Of a stretch of 64,000 nucleotides of DNA, positions 21,451-32,710 are shown one piece after another. Made by a program: the position numbers and the translations under genes. This DNA is from Amblyomma americanum (lineage: Eukaryota; Arthropoda; Arachnida; Ixodida; Ixodidae): positions 185,067,806 to 185,131,805 of the forward strand of contig NC_135502.1 of assembly GCF_052857255.1 (NCBI RefSeq), given 5' to 3'. The notes under the pieces were generated by a model that saw only the letters and a program-made list of their open reading frames with translations, did not search any database and had not been told where the DNA came from. The number at the start of each line of letters is the position of its first letter. Positions within the stretch are counted from its first letter, which is position 1.

Positions 21451-22899
21451 GAGTCACACTCCCTTCATCGAAACGGGGCGTGGTGGCACCGTGAGCGAGA
21501 CGACGTTGAGGAGCTATTTCGTCTTTTTGGTTCAGATCGCTGGTTTTGTTCTACCTGGCTGCATTGCTCATGAGAACGCCTGGATTACCGACAGCGACCT
21601 GAAAACGCTGCGCAGATAACTCCGAGAGTTACGATGCTACAAGGAACATCGAGCCACACGGCATCAGCCCCCGTGGGAACAGTCCACCGCTCTGCACAGC
21701 CATCGGAGTAACATGGGAGCCGCAGCGACATCGACGTCAAACTGCTTCAAAAAGAATCGCGCTGCGTTCATCGAAGCGGGGAATATTGGCGCCGTGAGCG
21801 AGATGAATTTGAGGATCTGTTTCGTCTTTTTGGTTCAGGTTGTTGGTTTTGTTCTACCTTGTTGCAATGCTCATGAGACCGCCTGGATTACCGACAGCTA
21901 CCTGAAAACGCTGAGGAGATGTAACTCCGAGAGTTACGATGCTACAAGGAACATCGAGCAACACGGCATCAGCCCCTGTGGGAACAGTCAACCGCTGTGC
22001 ACGGCCCTCGGAGTAACACTGGAGCAGCTGCGAACGACTTCAAACTGCTTTAAACGTATTCACGCTCCGTTCATCAGAACGGGGCATGGTGGCACTGTGA
22101 GCCAGATGACGTTGAAGAACTATATCATATTTTCAGTTGAGATTGTTGGTTTTGTTACACCAGGCTGCATTGCTCATCAGAACGCCTGGATTACCGACCA
22201 CGAGAACACTGAACAGATGTAATACCGAGAGTTACGACGCTACGAGGAACATCGAGCAACACGTCATGAGCCCCTGCGGGAACAGTTCTCGGAGAAGCAT
22301 TGGAGCCGCTGCGACATCTACGTCAAACTGCTTAAAACAGAGTCAGGCTCTGTACATCTGAACAGGGCATGGTAGGACCGTGAGCGAGATGACATTGAGG
22401 AACTATTTTGCCTTTTTGGTTGAGATTGTTGGCTTTGTTCTACCTGGCTGCATTGCTCATGAGAACGCCTGGATTACCGACAGCGACCTGAAAACGCCGA
22501 GCAGATGTAACTCCGAGAGTTACGATGCTACAAGGAACATCGAGCAACGCGGCATCAGCCCCTGCGGGAAGAGTTCTCGGAGAAACATTGGAGCCGTTGC
22601 GACATCGACGTCAAACTGCTTAAAACCGTGTCAGGCTCTGTACATCTGAACAGGTCATGGTGGCACCGTGAGCGAGATGACATTGATGAGCTATTTCGTC
22701 TTTTTGGTTCAGATTGTTGGTTTTGTTCTACCTGGCTGCATCGGTCACGAGAACGGCTGGATTACTAACAGCGACCTGAAAACGCTGAACAGATGTTACA
22801 CCTAGAGTTACGATGCTACAAGGAACATCGAGCAACAGGCATCAGCCCCTGCGGGATCGGCACACTGCTGTCCACGACCCTCGGAGTAACATGGGAGCC

Positions 22900-23540
22900 G
22901 CTGCGACATCGACGTCAAACTGGTTTAAAAAGAACCACGCTGCGTTCATCGAAACGGGGAATATTGGCGCCGTGAGCGAGATGACGTTGAGAAACTATTT
23001 CGTGTTTTTGGTTAAGATTGTTGGTTTTGTTCTACCTGGCTGCATTGCTCATGAGAACGCCTGGATTACCGACAGCGACCTGAAAACGCTTAACAGATGT
23101 AACTCTGAGAGTTATAATGCTACAAGGAACATCGAGCAACACGGCATCAGCCACAGCGGGAACAGTCCACCGCTCTCTACAGCCCTCGGAGTAACATGGG
23201 AGCCGCTGCAACATCGACGCCAAACTGCTTTGAACAGAGTCACGCTCCGTTCATCGGAACGGGGCATGGTGGCGCCTTGAGCGAGATGACGTTGAGGAAC
23301 TATTTCGTCTTTTTGGTTCAGATTGTTGGTTTTGTTCATCCTGGCTGCATTGCTCATGAGAACACCTGTATTACCGACAGCGACCTGGAAACGCTGAAGA
23401 GATGTAACAATCAGAGTTACGATGCTACAAGGAACATCGAGCAACACGGTATCAGCCCCTGTGGGAACAGTCCACCGCAGTCCACGGCCCTCGGAGTAAC
23501 AAGGAAGCCGGTGCGACATCGCCGTCAAACAGTTTAAACA
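22900..23540. repeat. Duplication block (partner 20810-21450)
   Basis: Second copy at offset 2090 bp. Its 5' neighbour differs: AGCAACAGGCATCAGCC here, a different context in copy 1. Confidence 0.8.
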
Positions 23541-23970
23541 GAGTCACACTCCCTTCATCGAAACGGGGCATGGTGGCACCGAGAGCGAGATGACGTTTAG
23601 GAACTATTTGGTCTTTTTGGTTCAGAGTGTTGGTTTTTTTCTACCTGGCTGCATTGCTCATGAGAACGCCTGGATTATCGACAGCGACCTGAAAACGCTG
23701 CGCAGATGTAACTCCGAGAGTTACGATGCTACAAGGAACATCGAGCAACACGGTATATCAGCCCCTGTGGGAACAGTCCACCGCTCTGCACAGCCATCGG
23801 AGAAACATGGGAGCCGCAGCGACATCGACGTCAAACTGCTTTAAAAAGAATCACGCTGCGTTCATCGAAGCGAGGAATATTGGCGCCGTGAGCGAGATGA
23901 CTTTGACGAACTGATTCGTCTTTTTGGTTCAGATTGTTGGTTTTGTTCTACCTTGCTGCAATGCTCATGA
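23520..23970. repeat. First copy of the GGTATATCAGCCCC-bearing block (also near 27.2-27.6 and 30.3-30.6 kb)
   Basis: A three-base insertion gives ACACGGTATATCAGCCCC near 23752. The same insertion recurs at offset 3641 bp (about 27393) and again 3035 bp further (about 30428). The surrounding TTCAGAGTGTTGG and GAGAAACATGGGAGCC variants are also shared, so the three copies descend from one event. Confidence 0.85.
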
Positions 23971-24622
23971 GACCGCCTGGATTACCGACAGCTACCTGAA
24001 AACGCTGAACAGATGTTACTCCGAGAGTTACGATGCTACAAGGAACATCGAGCAACACGGCATCAGCCCCTGTGGGAACAGTCAACCGCTGTGCACGGCC
24101 CTCGGAGTAACACGGGAGCAGCTGCGACATCCACGTCAAACTGCTTTAAACGCAGTCACGCTGCGTTCATCGGAACGGGGCATGGTGGCAGCGTAACCGA
24201 GATGACGTTGAGGAACTATTTCGTCTTTTTGGTTAAGATTGTTGGTTTTGTTCTACCTGGCTGCATTGCTCATGAGAACGTCTGGATTACCGACAGCGAC
24301 CTGAAAACGCTGCACAGATGTAACTCCGAGAGTTACGATGCTACAAGGAACATCAGCAACACGTTATCAGCCCCTGGGTGAACAGTGCACCGCTCTCACG
24401 GCCATCGGAGTAACATGGGAGCCGCTGCGACATCGACGTCAAACTGCTTTAAAAAGAATCACGCTGCGTGCATCGAAACGGGGAATATTGGCGCCGTGAG
24501 CGAGATGACTTTGAGGAACTATTTCGTCTTTTTGGTTCAGATTGTTGGTATTGTTCTACTTTGCTGCATTGCTCATGAGACCGCCTGGATTACCGACAGC
24601 TACCTGAAAACGCTGCACAGAT

Positions 24623-24638
24623 GTAACTCGAGAGTTAC
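24623..24638. repeat. Loop-shortened inverted repeat GTAACTC-GA-GAGTTAC
   Basis: A variant of the monomer's GTAACTC-CGA-GAGTTAC motif in which the centre is only GA, creating CTCGAG. Both arms are intact. The one-base loss shifts the reading frame of the monomer. Confidence 0.85.
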
Positions 24639-25196
24639 GATGCTACAAGGAACATCGAGCAACACGGCATCAGCCCCTGTGGGAACAGTCCACCGCTCTG
24701 CACGGCCATCGGAGTAACATGGGAGCCGCTGCGACATTGACGTCAAACTGTTTTAAAAAGAATCACGCTGCGTTCATCGAAGCGGGGAATATTGGCGCCG
24801 TGAGCGAGATGACTTTGAGGAACTGTTTCGTCTTTTTGGTTCAGATTGTTGGTTTTGTTCTACCTTGCTGCATTGCTCATGAGACCGCCTGGATTATCGA
24901 CAGCTACCTGAAAACGCTGAACAGTTGTAACTCCGAGAGTTACGATGCTACAAGGAACATCGAGCGACACGGCATCAGCCCCTGTGGGAACAGTCAACCG
25001 CTGTGCACGGCCCTCGGAGTAACACTGGAGCAGCTGCGACATCGACGTCAAGCTGATTTGAACAGAGTAACGCTACAATCATCGAAACGGGGCGTGGTGG
25101 CCCCGTGAACGAGATGACGTTGAGGAACTATTTCGTTTTTTTCGTTCAGATTGTTGGTTTTGTTCTACCTGGCTGCATTTCTCACGAGAACGCCCG

Positions 25197-25795
25197 GATT
25201 ACCGACCGCTACCTGAAAACGCTGAACAGATGTAACTCCGAGAGTTACGATGCTACAAGTAACATCGAGCAACACGGGATCAGCCTCTGTGGGAACAGTC
25301 TACCGCTGTCCATGGCCCTCGGAGTAACACGGGAGCCGCTGCGACATCGACGTCTAATAGCTTTAAACAGAGTCACACTCCGTACATCGGAACGGGACAT
25401 GGTGGAACCGTGAACGAGAGGATGTTGAGGAACTATTTCGTTTTTTCAGTTCAGATTGTTGGTTTTGTTCCACCTGGCTGCATTGCTCGTGAGAACGCCA
25501 GGATTACCGACAGCGACCTGAAAACGCTGAACAGATGTAACTCCGAGAGTTATGATGCTACATGGAACATCGAGCAACATGGCATCAGCCCCGGTGGGAA
25601 CAGTCCACCGCTCTCCTAAGCCCTCGGAGCAACATAGGAGCCGCTGCGACATTGACGTCAAAATGCTTTAAACATAGTCACGCTCCGTTCATTGTAATGG
25701 GGCATGGTGGCACCATGAGCGAGATGACGTTGAGGAACTATTTGTTCTTTTTGGTTCTTATTGTTGGTTTTGTTCTACCTGGCTTCATAGCTCAT
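25197..25795. repeat. Duplication block (partner 27621-28219)
   Basis: Offset 2424 bp (about eight monomers). Shared variants: GACCGCTACCTG, GTCTAATAGC, GAACGAGAGGATGTTGAGG, CATTGTAATGGGGC and CTGGCTTCATAGC. Confidence 0.82.
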
Positions 25796-26342
25796 GAGAA
25801 CTACTGGAGTACCGATAGCGACCTGAAGACGCTGGATAGGTGTAACTCCGAGAGTTACGATGCTACAAGGAACATCGAGCAACACGGCGTGAGCCCCGGC
25901 GGGAACAGTCCACCGCTCTCCACAGCCCTCGGAGTAAAATGGGAGCCGCTCCGACATCGACGTCAAACTGGTTTAAAAAGAACCACGCTGCGTTCATCAA
26001 AACGGGGAATATTGGCGCCGTGAGCGAGATGACGTTGAGAAACTATTTCGTGTTTTTGGTTAAGATTGTTGGTTTTGTTCACCAGGCTGCATTGCTCATG
26101 AGAACGCCTGGATTACCGACAGCAACCTGAAAACGCTGAGCAGATGTAACTCCGAGAGTTACGATGCTACAAGGAACATCGAGCAACGCGGCATCAGCCC
26201 CTGCGGGAAGAGTTCTCGGAGAAACATTGGAGCCGTTGCGACATCGACGTCAAACTGCTTAAAACCGTGTCAGGCTATGTACATCTGAACAGGTCATGGT
26301 GGCACCGTGAGCGAGATGACATTGATGAGCTATTTCATCTTT

Positions 26343-27630
26343 TTGGTTCAGATTGTTGGCTTTGTTCTATCTGGCTGCATCGGTCACGAGAACGGCTGCA
26401 TTACTAACAGCGACCTGAAAACGCTGAACAGATGTTACACCTAGAGTTACGATGCTACAAGGAACATCGAGCAACAGGCATCAGCCCCTGCGGGATGGGC
26501 ACACTGCTGTCCACGACCCTCGAAGTAACATGGGAGCCGCTGCGACATCGACGTCAAACTGCTTTAAACAGAGTCACGTTGCGTACATCGGAACAGGGCA
26601 TGGTGGCACCGTGAGCGAGATGACATTGAGAAACTATTTCATATTTTTAGTTCAGATTGTTGGTTTTGTTACACCTGGCTGCATTGCTCATGAGATTGCC
26701 AGAATTCCCGACCACGACCTGAAAACACTAAACAGACGTAACTCCGAGAGTTACGATGCTACAACGAACATCGAGCAACGCGGCCTCAGTCCCTGTGGGA
26801 ACAGTCCACCGCTGTCCCCGGCCCTCGGAGTAACATGGGAGGCGCTGCGACATCAACGTCAAACTGCTTTAAACAGTCAGGCTCCGTTCATCGGAACGGG
26901 GCATGGTGGCACCTTGAGCGAGATGACGTTGAGGAACTATTTCGTCTTTTTGGTTCAGATTGTTGGTTTTGTTCATCCTGGCTGCATTGCTCATGAGAAC
27001 GCCTGGATTACCGACAGCGACCTGAAAACGCTGAAGAGATGTAACAACCAGAGTTACGATGCTACAAGGAACATCGAGCAACACGGCATCAGCCCCTGTG
27101 GGAACAGTCCACCGCAGTCCACGGCCCTCGGAGTAACAAGGAAGCCGGTGCGACATCGCCGTCAAACAGTTTGTTTAAACAGAGTCACACTCCATTCATC
27201 GAAACGGGGCATGGTGGCACTGTGAGCGAGATGACGTTGAGGAACTATTTCGTCTTTTTGGTTCAGAGTGTTGGTTTTTTTCTACCTGGCTGCATTGCTC
27301 ATGAGAACGCCTGGATTATCGACAGCGACCTGAAAACGCTGCGCAGATGTAACTCCGAGAGTTACGATGCTACAAGGAACATCGAGCAACACGGTATATC
27401 AGCCCCTGTGGGAACAGTCCACCGCTCTGCACAGCCATCGGAGAAACATGGGAGCCGCAGCGACATCGACGTCAAACTGCTTTAAAAAGAATCACGCTGC
27501 GTTCATCGAAGCGAGGAATATTGGCGCCGTGAGCGAGATGACTTTGAGGAACTGATTCGTCTTTTTGGTTCAGATTGTTGGTTGTGTTCTACCTTGCTGC
27601 AATGCTCATGAGACCGCCTGGATTACCGAC
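26343..27630. repeat. 1.3-kb duplication block, copy 1 (partner 29373-30665)
   Basis: Offset 3030 bp, changing to 3035 after about 27100 because the partner has a five-base duplication (AGCCCCGCCCCTG near 30122). Shared markers: GAACGGCTGCATTACTAAC, GAGATTGCCAGAATTCCC, a two-base deletion near 26874 giving a 303-bp monomer, and the four-base insertion CAGTTTGTTTAAAC near 27170. Confidence 0.87.
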
Positions 27631-28219
27631 CGCTACCTGAAAACGCTGAACAGATGTAACTCCGAGAGTTACGATGCTACAAGTAACATCGAGCAACACG
27701 GGATCAGCCCCTCTGGGAACAGTCTACCGCTGTCCATGGCCCTCGGAGTAACACGGGAGCCGCTGCGACATCGACGTCTAATAGCTTTAAACAGAGTCAC
27801 ACTCCGTACATCGGAACGGGACATGGTGGAACCGTGAACGAGAGGATGTTGAGGAACTATTTCGTCTTTTCAGTTCAGATTTTTGGTTTTGTTCCACCTG
27901 GCTGCATTGCTCGTGAGAACGCCAGGATTACCGACAGCGACCTGAAAACGCTGAACAGATGTAACTCCGAGAGTTATGATGCTACATGGAACATCGAGCA
28001 ACACGGCATCAGCCCCGGTGGGAACAGTCCACCGCTCTCCTAAGCCCTCGGAGCAACATAGGAGCCGCTGCGACATTGACGTCAAAATGCTTTAAACATA
28101 GTCACGCTCCGTTCATTGTAATGGGGCATGGTGGCACCATGAGCGAGATGACGTTGAGGAACTATTTGTTCTTTTTGGTTCTTATTGTTGGTTTTGTTCT
28201 ACCTGGCTTCATAGCTCAT
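27621..28219. repeat. Duplication block (partner 25197-25795)
   Basis: Second copy at offset 2424 bp. It ends where GCTCATGAGAA continues as CGCC here and as CTAC in the partner. Confidence 0.82.
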
Positions 28220-28461
28220 GAGAACGCCTGGATTACCGACAGCGACCTGAAAACGCTGCGCAGATAACTCCGAGAGTTACGATGCTAAAAGGAACATCGA
28301 GCCACACGGCACAAGCCCCTGTGGGAACAGTCCACCGCTCTGCACAGCCATCGGAGTAACACGGGAGCCGCAGCGACATCGACGTCAAACTGCTCCAAAA
28401 AGAATCGAGCTGTGTTCATCGAAGCGGGAAATATTGGCGCCGTGAGCGAGATGAATTTGAG

Positions 28462-29371
28462 GAACTGTTTCGTCTTTTTGGTTCAGATTGTTGGTTTTGT
28501 TCTACCTTGCTGCATTGCTCATGAGACCGCCTGGATTACCGACAGCTACCTGAAAACGCTGCACAGATGTAACTCTAGAGTTACGATGCTACAAGGAACA
28601 TCGAGCAACACGGCATCAGCCACTGTGGGAACAGTCCACCGCTCTGCACGGCCATCGGAGTAACATGGGAGCCGCTGCGACATCAACGTCAAACTGCCTT
28701 AAAAATTATCACGCTGCGTTCATTGAAACGGGGAATATTGGCGCCGTGAGCGAGATGACTTTGAGGAACTGTTTCGTCTTTTTGGTTCAGATTGTTGGTT
28801 TTGTTCTACCTTGCTGCAATGCTCATGAGACCGCCTGGATTACCGCCAGCTACCTGAAAACGCTGAACAGATGTTACTCCGAGAGTTACGATGCTACAAG
28901 GAACATCAGCAACACGTTATCAGCCCCTGGGTGAACAGTCCACCGCTCTCACGGCCATCGGAGTAACATGGGAGCCGCTGCGACATCGACGTCAAACTGC
29001 TTTAAAAAAATCACGCTGCGTGCATCGAAACGGGGAATATCGGCGCCGTGAGCGAGATGACTTTGAGGAAGTATTTCGTCTTTTTGGTTCAGATTGTTGG
29101 TTTTGTTCTACTTTGCTGCATTGCTCATGAGACCGCCTGTATTACCGACAGCTACCTGAAAACGCTGAACAGTTGTAACTCCGAGAGTTACGATGCCACA
29201 AGGAACATCGAGCAACACGGCATCAGCCCCTGTGGGAACAGTCCACCGCTCTGCACGGCTATCGGAGTAACATGGGAGCCGCTGCGACATCGACGTCACA
29301 CTGCTTTAAAAAGAATCACGCTGCGTTCATCGAAACAGGGAATATTAGCGCCGTGAGCGAGATGACATTGA
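28462..29371. repeat. 0.9-kb duplication block, copy 1 (partner 31801-32710)
   Basis: Offset 3339 bp (about 11 monomers). Shared markers: the perfect palindrome GTAACTCTAGAGTTAC (28569-28584), GCCTTAAAAATTATCACG, ACCGCCAGCTACC, AACATCAGCAACACG, TTTAAAAAAATCACG and AATATCGGCGCCG. It ends at an out-of-register junction at 29371/29372. Confidence 0.87.
28569..28584. repeat. Perfect 16-bp palindrome GTAACTCTAGAGTTAC
   Basis: The usual three-base centre CGA is replaced by TA, giving a loop-free self-complementary site. Identical copies lie at 31299-31314 and 31908-31923. Confidence 0.9.
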
Positions 29372-29380
29372 GGTGGTTCA
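29363..29380. repeat. Out-of-register satellite junction (16-bp deletion)
   Basis: The normal monomer has GAGGAACTATTTCGTCTTTT before TGGTTCAG. Here GACATTGAGG joins TGGTTCAG directly, removing 16 bp. The left side matches 32710 and the right side matches 26343, so two duplication blocks meet exactly at this scar. Confidence 0.8.
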
Positions 29381-30665
29381 GATTGTTGGCTTTGTTCTAT
29401 CTGTCTGCATCGGTCACGAGAACGGCTGCATTACTAACAGCGACCTGAAAACGCTGAACAGATGTTACACCTAGAGTTACGATGCTACAAGGAACATCGA
29501 GCAACAGGCATCAGCCCCTGCGGGATCGGCACACTGCTGTCCACGACCCTCGGAGTAACATGGGAGCCGCTGCGACATCGACGTCAAACTGCTTTAAACA
29601 GAGTCACGTTGCGTACATCGGAACAGGGCATGGTGGCACCGTGAGCGAGATGACATTGAGGAACTATTTCATATTTTTAGTTCATATTGTTGGTTTTGTT
29701 ACACCTGGCTGCATTGCTCATGAGATTGCCAGAATTCCCGACCATGACCTGAAAACACTAAACAGACGTAACTCCGAGAGTTACAATGCTACAACGAACA
29801 TCGAGCAACGCGGCCTCAGTCCCTGTGGGAACAGTCCACCGCTGTCCCCGGCCCTCGGAGTAACATGGGAGGCGCTGCGACATCAACGTCAAACTGCTTT
29901 AAAAGGTCAGGCTCCGTTCATCGGAACGGGGCATGGTGGCACCTTGAGCGAGATGACGTTGAGGAACTATTTCGTCTTTTTGGTTCAGATTGTTGGTTTT
30001 GTTCATCCTGGCTGCATTGCTCATGAGAACGCCTGGATTACCGACAGCGACCTGAAAACGCTGAAGAGATGTAACAACCAGAGTTACGATGCTACAAGCA
30101 ACATCGAGCAACACGGCATCAGCCCCGCCCCTGTGGGAACAGTCCACCGCAGTCCATGGCCCTCGGAGTAACAAGGAAGCCGGTGCGACATCGCCGTCAA
30201 ACAGTTTGTTTAAACAGAGTCACACTCCATTCATCGAAACGGGGCATGGTGGCACCGTGAGCGATATGACGTTGAGGAACTATTTCGTCTTTTTGGTTCA
30301 GAGTGTTGGTTTTTTTCTACCTGGCTGCATTGCTCATGAGAACGCCTGGATTATCGACAGCGACCTGAAAACGCTGCGCAGATGTAACTCCGAGAGTTAC
30401 GATGCTACAAGGAACATCGAGCAACACGGTATATCAGCCCCTGTGGGAACAGTCCACCGCTCTGCACAGCCATCGGAGAAACATGGGAGCCGCAGCGACA
30501 TCGACGTCAAACTGCTTTAAAAAGAATCACGCTGCGTTCATCGAAGCGAGGAATATTGGCGCCGTGAGCGAGATGACTTTGAGGAACTGATTCGTCTTTT
30601 TGGTTCAGATTGTTGGTTGTGTTCTACCTTGCTGCAATGCTCATGAGACCGCCTGGATTACCGAC
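29373..30665. repeat. 1.3-kb duplication block, copy 2 (partner 26343-27630)
   Basis: Carries the same markers as copy 1, including the 2-base-short monomer near 29900 and CAGTTTGTTTAAAC near 30204, plus a private five-base duplication near 30122. It diverges after GGATTACCGA near 30665. Confidence 0.87.
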
Positions 30666-31298
30666 AGCTACCTGAAAACGCTGAACAGATGTTACTCCGA
30701 GAGTTACGATGCTACAAGGAACATCGAGCAACACGGCATCAGCCCCTGTGGGAACAGTCAACCGCTGTGCACGGACCTCGGAATAACACGGGAGCAGCTG
30801 CGACATCCACGTCAAACTGCTTTAAACGCAGTCACGCTGCGTTCATCGGAACGGGGCATGGTGGCAGCGTGACCGAGATGACGTTGAGGAACTATTTCGT
30901 CTTTTTGGTTAAGATTGTTGGTTTTGTTCTACCTGGCTGCATTGCTCATGAGAACGTCTGGATTACCGACAGCGACCTGAAAACGCTCCACAGATGTAAC
31001 TCCGAGAGTTACGATGCTACAAGGAACATCAGCAACACGTTATCAGCCCCTGGGTGAACAGTCCACCGCTCTCACGGCCACCGGAGTAACATGGGAGGCG
31101 CTGCGACATCGACGTCAAACAGCTTTAAAAAGAATCACGCTGCGTGCATCGAAACGGGGAATATTGGCGCCGTGAGCGAGATGACTTTGAGGAACTATAT
31201 CGTCTTTTTGGTTCAGATTGTTGGTTTTGTTCTACTTTGCTGCATTGCTCATGAGACCGCCTGGATTACCGACAGCTACCTGAAAACGCTGCACAGAT

Positions 31299-31314
31299 GT
31301 AACTCTAGAGTTAC
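31299..31314. repeat. Perfect 16-bp palindrome GTAACTCTAGAGTTAC
   Basis: Second of three identical copies (28569, 31299, 31908), each in a monomer of the GACAGCTACCTG type. Confidence 0.9.
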
Positions 31315-31800
31315 GATGCTACAAGGAACATCGAGCAACACGGCATCAGCCCCTGTGGGAACAGTCCACCGCTCTGCACGGCCATCGGAGTAACATGGGA
31401 GCCGCTGCGACATCAACGTCAAACTGCCTTAAAAATTATCACGCTGCGTTCATTGAAACGGGGAATATTGGCGCCGTGAGCGAGATGACTTTGAGGAACT
31501 ATTTCGTCTTTTTGGTTCAGATTGTTGCTTTTGTTCTACCTTGCTGCATTGCTCATGAGACCGCCTGAATTACCGACAGCTACCTGAAAACGCTGAACAG
31601 TTGTAACTCCGAGAGTTACGATGCTACAAGGAACATCGAGCAACACGGCATCAGCCCCAGCGGGAACAGTCCACCGCCCTCCACAGCCCTCGGAGTAACA
31701 AGGGAGCCGTTGAGACATCGACGTCAAACTGTTTTAAAAAGAATCACGCTGCGTTCATCGAAGCGGGGAATATTGGCGCCGTGAGCGAGATGACTTTGAG

Positions 31801-32710
31801 GAACTGTTTCGTCTTTTTGGTTCAGATTGTTGGTTTTGTTCTACCTTGCTGCATTGCTCATGAGACCGCCTGGATTACCGACAGCTACCTGAAAACGCTG
31901 CACAGATGTAACTCTAGAGTTACGATGCTACAAGGAACATCGAGCAACACGGCATCAGCCCCTGTGGGAACAGTCCACCGCTCTGCACGGCCATCGGAGT
32001 AACATGGGAGCCGCTGCGACATCAACGTCAAACTGCCTTAAAAATTATCACGCTGCGTTCATTGAAACGGGGAATATTGGCGCCGTGAGCGAGATGACTT
32101 TGAGGAACTGTTTCGTCTTTTTGGTTCAGATTGTTGGTTTTGTTCTACCTTGCTGCAATGCTCATGAGACCGCCTGGATTACCGCCAGCTACCTGAAAAC
32201 GCTGAACAGATGTTACTCCGAGAGTTACGATGCTACAAGGAACATCAGCAACACGTTATCAGCCCCTGGGTGAACAGTCCACCGCTCTCACGGCCATCGG
32301 AGTAACATGGGAGCCGCTGCGACATCGACGTCAAACTGCTTTAAAAAAATCACGCTGCGTGCATCGAAACGGGGAATATCGGCGCCGTGAGCGAGATGAC
32401 TTTGAGGAAGTATTTCGTCTTTTTGGTTCAGATTGTTGGTTTTGTTCTACTTTGCTGCATTGCTCATGAGACCGCCTGTATTACCGACAGCTACCTGAAA
32501 ACGCTGAACAGTTGTAACTCCGAGAGTTACGATGCCACAAGGAACATCGAGCAACACGGCATCAGCCCCTGTGGGAACAGTCCACCGCTCTGCACGGCTA
32601 TCGGAGTAACATGGGAGCCGCTGCGACATCGACGTCACACTGCTTTAAAAAGAATCACGCTGCGTTCATCGAAACAGGGAATATTAGCGCCGTGAGCGAG
32701 ATGACATTGA
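31801..32710. repeat. 0.9-kb duplication block, copy 2 (partner 28462-29371)
   Basis: Includes the third perfect palindrome at 31908-31923. Unlike its partner it continues in normal register past GACATTGAGG into AACTATTTCG, which shows that the scar at 29371 is derived. Confidence 0.87.

Noticed and set aside
26452..27225. 257-codon frame as a possible gene
   Set aside because: It spans more than two monomers and stays open only because one monomer is two bases short (303 bp), which keeps the frame. It is composed entirely of satellite.
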